A stretch of 64,000 nt of DNA. Source: Mycobacterium shinjukuense (GTDB lineage: Bacteria; Actinomycetota; Actinomycetes; Mycobacteriales; Mycobacteriaceae). The notes beneath the pieces are model-generated. The model did not search any database and was not told the origin of the DNA. It saw only the letters and a program-made list of their open reading frames with translations. Position 1 is the stretch's first letter. Every line of letters begins with the position of its first letter. Made by a program: the position numbers and the translations under genes. The DNA lies in the NCBI RefSeq assembly GCF_010730055.1, contig NZ_AP022575.1, forward strand, positions 4,440,021-4,504,020, in the 5' to 3' direction. Shown piece by piece: positions 62,503-64,000 of the stretch.

Positions 62503-62558
62503 CGCGAACAACGGTTACTTCGTGATCTTCTACCGCCAAGTTGCGCACAGCCTAGCGT
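62503..62558 (+). promoter_or_regulatory. PE/PPE promoter module, copy 8 (degenerate)
   Basis: CGAACAACGGTTACTTC, CTTCTACCGC, then a ~16-bp spacer and TAGCGT (62553-62558). The -35-like part is poorly kept (TACCGC, 62531-62536). It lies 113 bp before the PPE start at 62671. Confidence 0.5.
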
Positions 62559-62670
62559 GATCTTTGACGAGACAGTTACGGCGGTGTCGGTGGCGCTGGT
62601 GGCCCGACGGGGTGGGCCGTTCCGCCTTGAGAACGAACAGCATGTGGCGACTCGACGAAGGACAACGACG

Positions 62671-64000
62671 ATGAATTACTCTGTGTTGCCGCCGGAGATC
62701 AATTCGTTGCGGATGTTCGTCGGTGCCGGGTCGGCGCCGATGCTTCGACGGCGGCGCGCCTGGGACGGGTTGGCCGCGGAGTTGGCGACGGCGCGTCGTC
62801 GTTTTCGGCGGTGACCTCGGGGCTGGCCGGGCAGGCCTGGCAGGGGTCCGGCGGCGGCGGCCATGACGACGGCGGCAGTTTCGTATGCGGGCTTTTGAGT
62901 ATGGCGGCCGCCGAGGGGCGGCCGGGCAGGCAAAGGCGGTGGCGGCCGTGTTTGACGCCGCCAAGGCGGCGATCGTGCCGCCGGCTGTGGCAACCAACCG
63001 GGATGCGTTCGTGGCGCTGATCCGGTCAGGTGGTTGGGGCTCAGCGCGCCGGCGATCGCGCGCCGTCGAGGGCCTCTATGAGCAGATGTGGGCGGCCGAT
63101 GTGGCCGCGATGACCGGCTATCACGCCGGGGCGTCCTCGGCCGCGGCACTTGCCGTTGCCGGCGGCCCCAGCAGTTCCTCAACACCCTGCCCAGCCTCGG
63201 TATCGGCAACAGGGCAACGCCAACCTGGGCAGCGGCAACACCGGCAGCAACAACGTCGGCGACGGCAACGTCGGCAGCTCAACCTCGGCGGGGGCAACAT
63301 CGGCAACCGCAAACATCGGCAGCAGGCAACCGAGGCAGCGACAACGTCGGCGGCGGCAACGTCGGCAACAACAACATCGGCTTCGGCAACCAGGCCACCG
63401 GCCCGCTGGGCAACAACGTGGGCCTGGGCAACATCAACCAAAACGGGCTTTGGCAACACCGGCGACGCCAACACCGGCGGCGGCAACACCAACAGCAACA
63501 TCGGTGGCGCCAACACCGGCAACAACAACGTCGGGTTCGGCAACACCGGCAACAACAACATCGGGATCGGGCTGACCGGCGACAATCAGATGGGCATCAA
63601 CCTGGCCGGGCTGCTGAACTCCGGCAGCGGCAACATCGGCCTGGGCAACTCGGGCACCAACAACATCGGCTTGTTCAACTCCGGCAGCGGCAACATCGGC
63701 ATCTTCAATACCGGCATCAATACCGTTGTTCCGGGCCACCTCAACAACCTCGGCTTCGGGAACTCCGGCAACGGCAACATCGGCATCGGCAACTCGGGCA
63801 TTTCGGACACCGGATTGGGGAACATCTACAACACCACCGGCTTCGGGAACGCCGGCGACTACAACACCGGTTTCGGGAACGCCGGCGACTTCAACACGGG
63901 CTTTGACAACTCCGGCTTCACCAACACCGGCAATGGGAATTCGGCAACACCAACACGGGCTCGTGGAATTCGGGCAACGCCAACACCGGTTTCGGGTTCA
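62671..64000 (+). pseudogene. PPE-MPTR gene, frameshifted, running off the window
   Basis: ATG 62671 after GAAGGA begins NYSVLPPEINSLRMFVGAGS (cut to 20) but leaves the frame by about 62750-62800, then switches frame several times through the PPE core (EQMWAADVAAMTGYHAG can be read near 63075-63125). MPTR repeats (NxGxGNxG) start near 63190 and continue to the window edge, also with at least two frame changes. The number of shifts in a short stretch is high. It is either a decayed gene or a low-quality stretch of assembly. Confidence 0.65.

Overview
The window reads as the chromosome of a slow-growing Mycobacterium. Codon use is high-GC throughout. PPE-MPTR, PE_PGRS and PPE-SVP genes and an EsxK/EsxL-type WxG100 pair lie at the right. 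A run of genes matches, in order, the M. tuberculosis Rv0843-Rv0846c, Rv0851c and Rv0853c-Rv0860 neighbourhood as I remember it. No rRNA, tRNA or CRISPR array was recognised.

Left part (1-9.2 kb): a tightly packed plus-strand operon encodes a TPP-dependent E1 alpha/beta pair, a short-chain dehydrogenase and two ATP-grasp ligases. A convergent NarL-type regulator, its divergent histidine kinase and the multicopper oxidase MmcO follow. Only the E1-alpha gene of this operon sits beside narL in M. tuberculosis as I recall it, so the full cluster looks like an undescribed small-molecule pathway.

Middle part (9.2-27 kb): an SDR and a thiolase are divergently transcribed and bracketed by two copies of a ~180 bp hairpin-bearing intergenic repeat. 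Then come an mmpL transporter with a nonsense-interrupted WS/DGAT-like acyltransferase, a DesA3-like desaturase, and a signalling block. The block contains a response regulator-adenylate cyclase fusion divergent from two histidine kinases and a stand-alone receiver. It is followed by a 1071-residue MFS transporter/cyclic-nucleotide-binding/patatin fusion. Together these suggest a membrane-lipid module under two-component and cAMP control. From the thiolase to 27.1 kb, this block takes the place of what I remember as a single gene (fadD16) in M. tuberculosis.

27-38 kb: the conserved pdc, SRPBCC, far, SRPBCC, SRPBCC, dapC, fadA, fadB block ends in a strong intrinsic terminator. A convergent DHA2 drug-type MFS gene reads through it. 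That MFS gene is preceded by a PE-derived leader ORF which overlaps its start by ATGA and carries a PE/PPE-type promoter. A LysR regulator follows.

40-64 kb: the PE/PPE/ESX region holds a 3007-residue PPE-MPTR gene with a 1080-bp exact internal duplication and six non-repeat insert domains. It also has a PE_PGRS, a PPE-SVP/esxK/esxL-type locus, a second PPE-MPTR, a hydrolase and SRPBCC pair, a second PE_PGRS and a third PPE-MPTR that runs off the window. Eight copies of one conserved promoter module (T-A/G-GAC-G/C, about 17 bp, TAGCGT, with a conserved upstream box) sit before these loci on both strands. The esxK-type gene is split by an exact 287-bp IS607-derived insertion whose truncated recombinase is fused in frame to the Esx tail. 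Many genes to the right of 49.7 kb carry apparent frameshifts, either real decay or sequencing error in GC-rich repeats. Their breakpoints are given as approximate.
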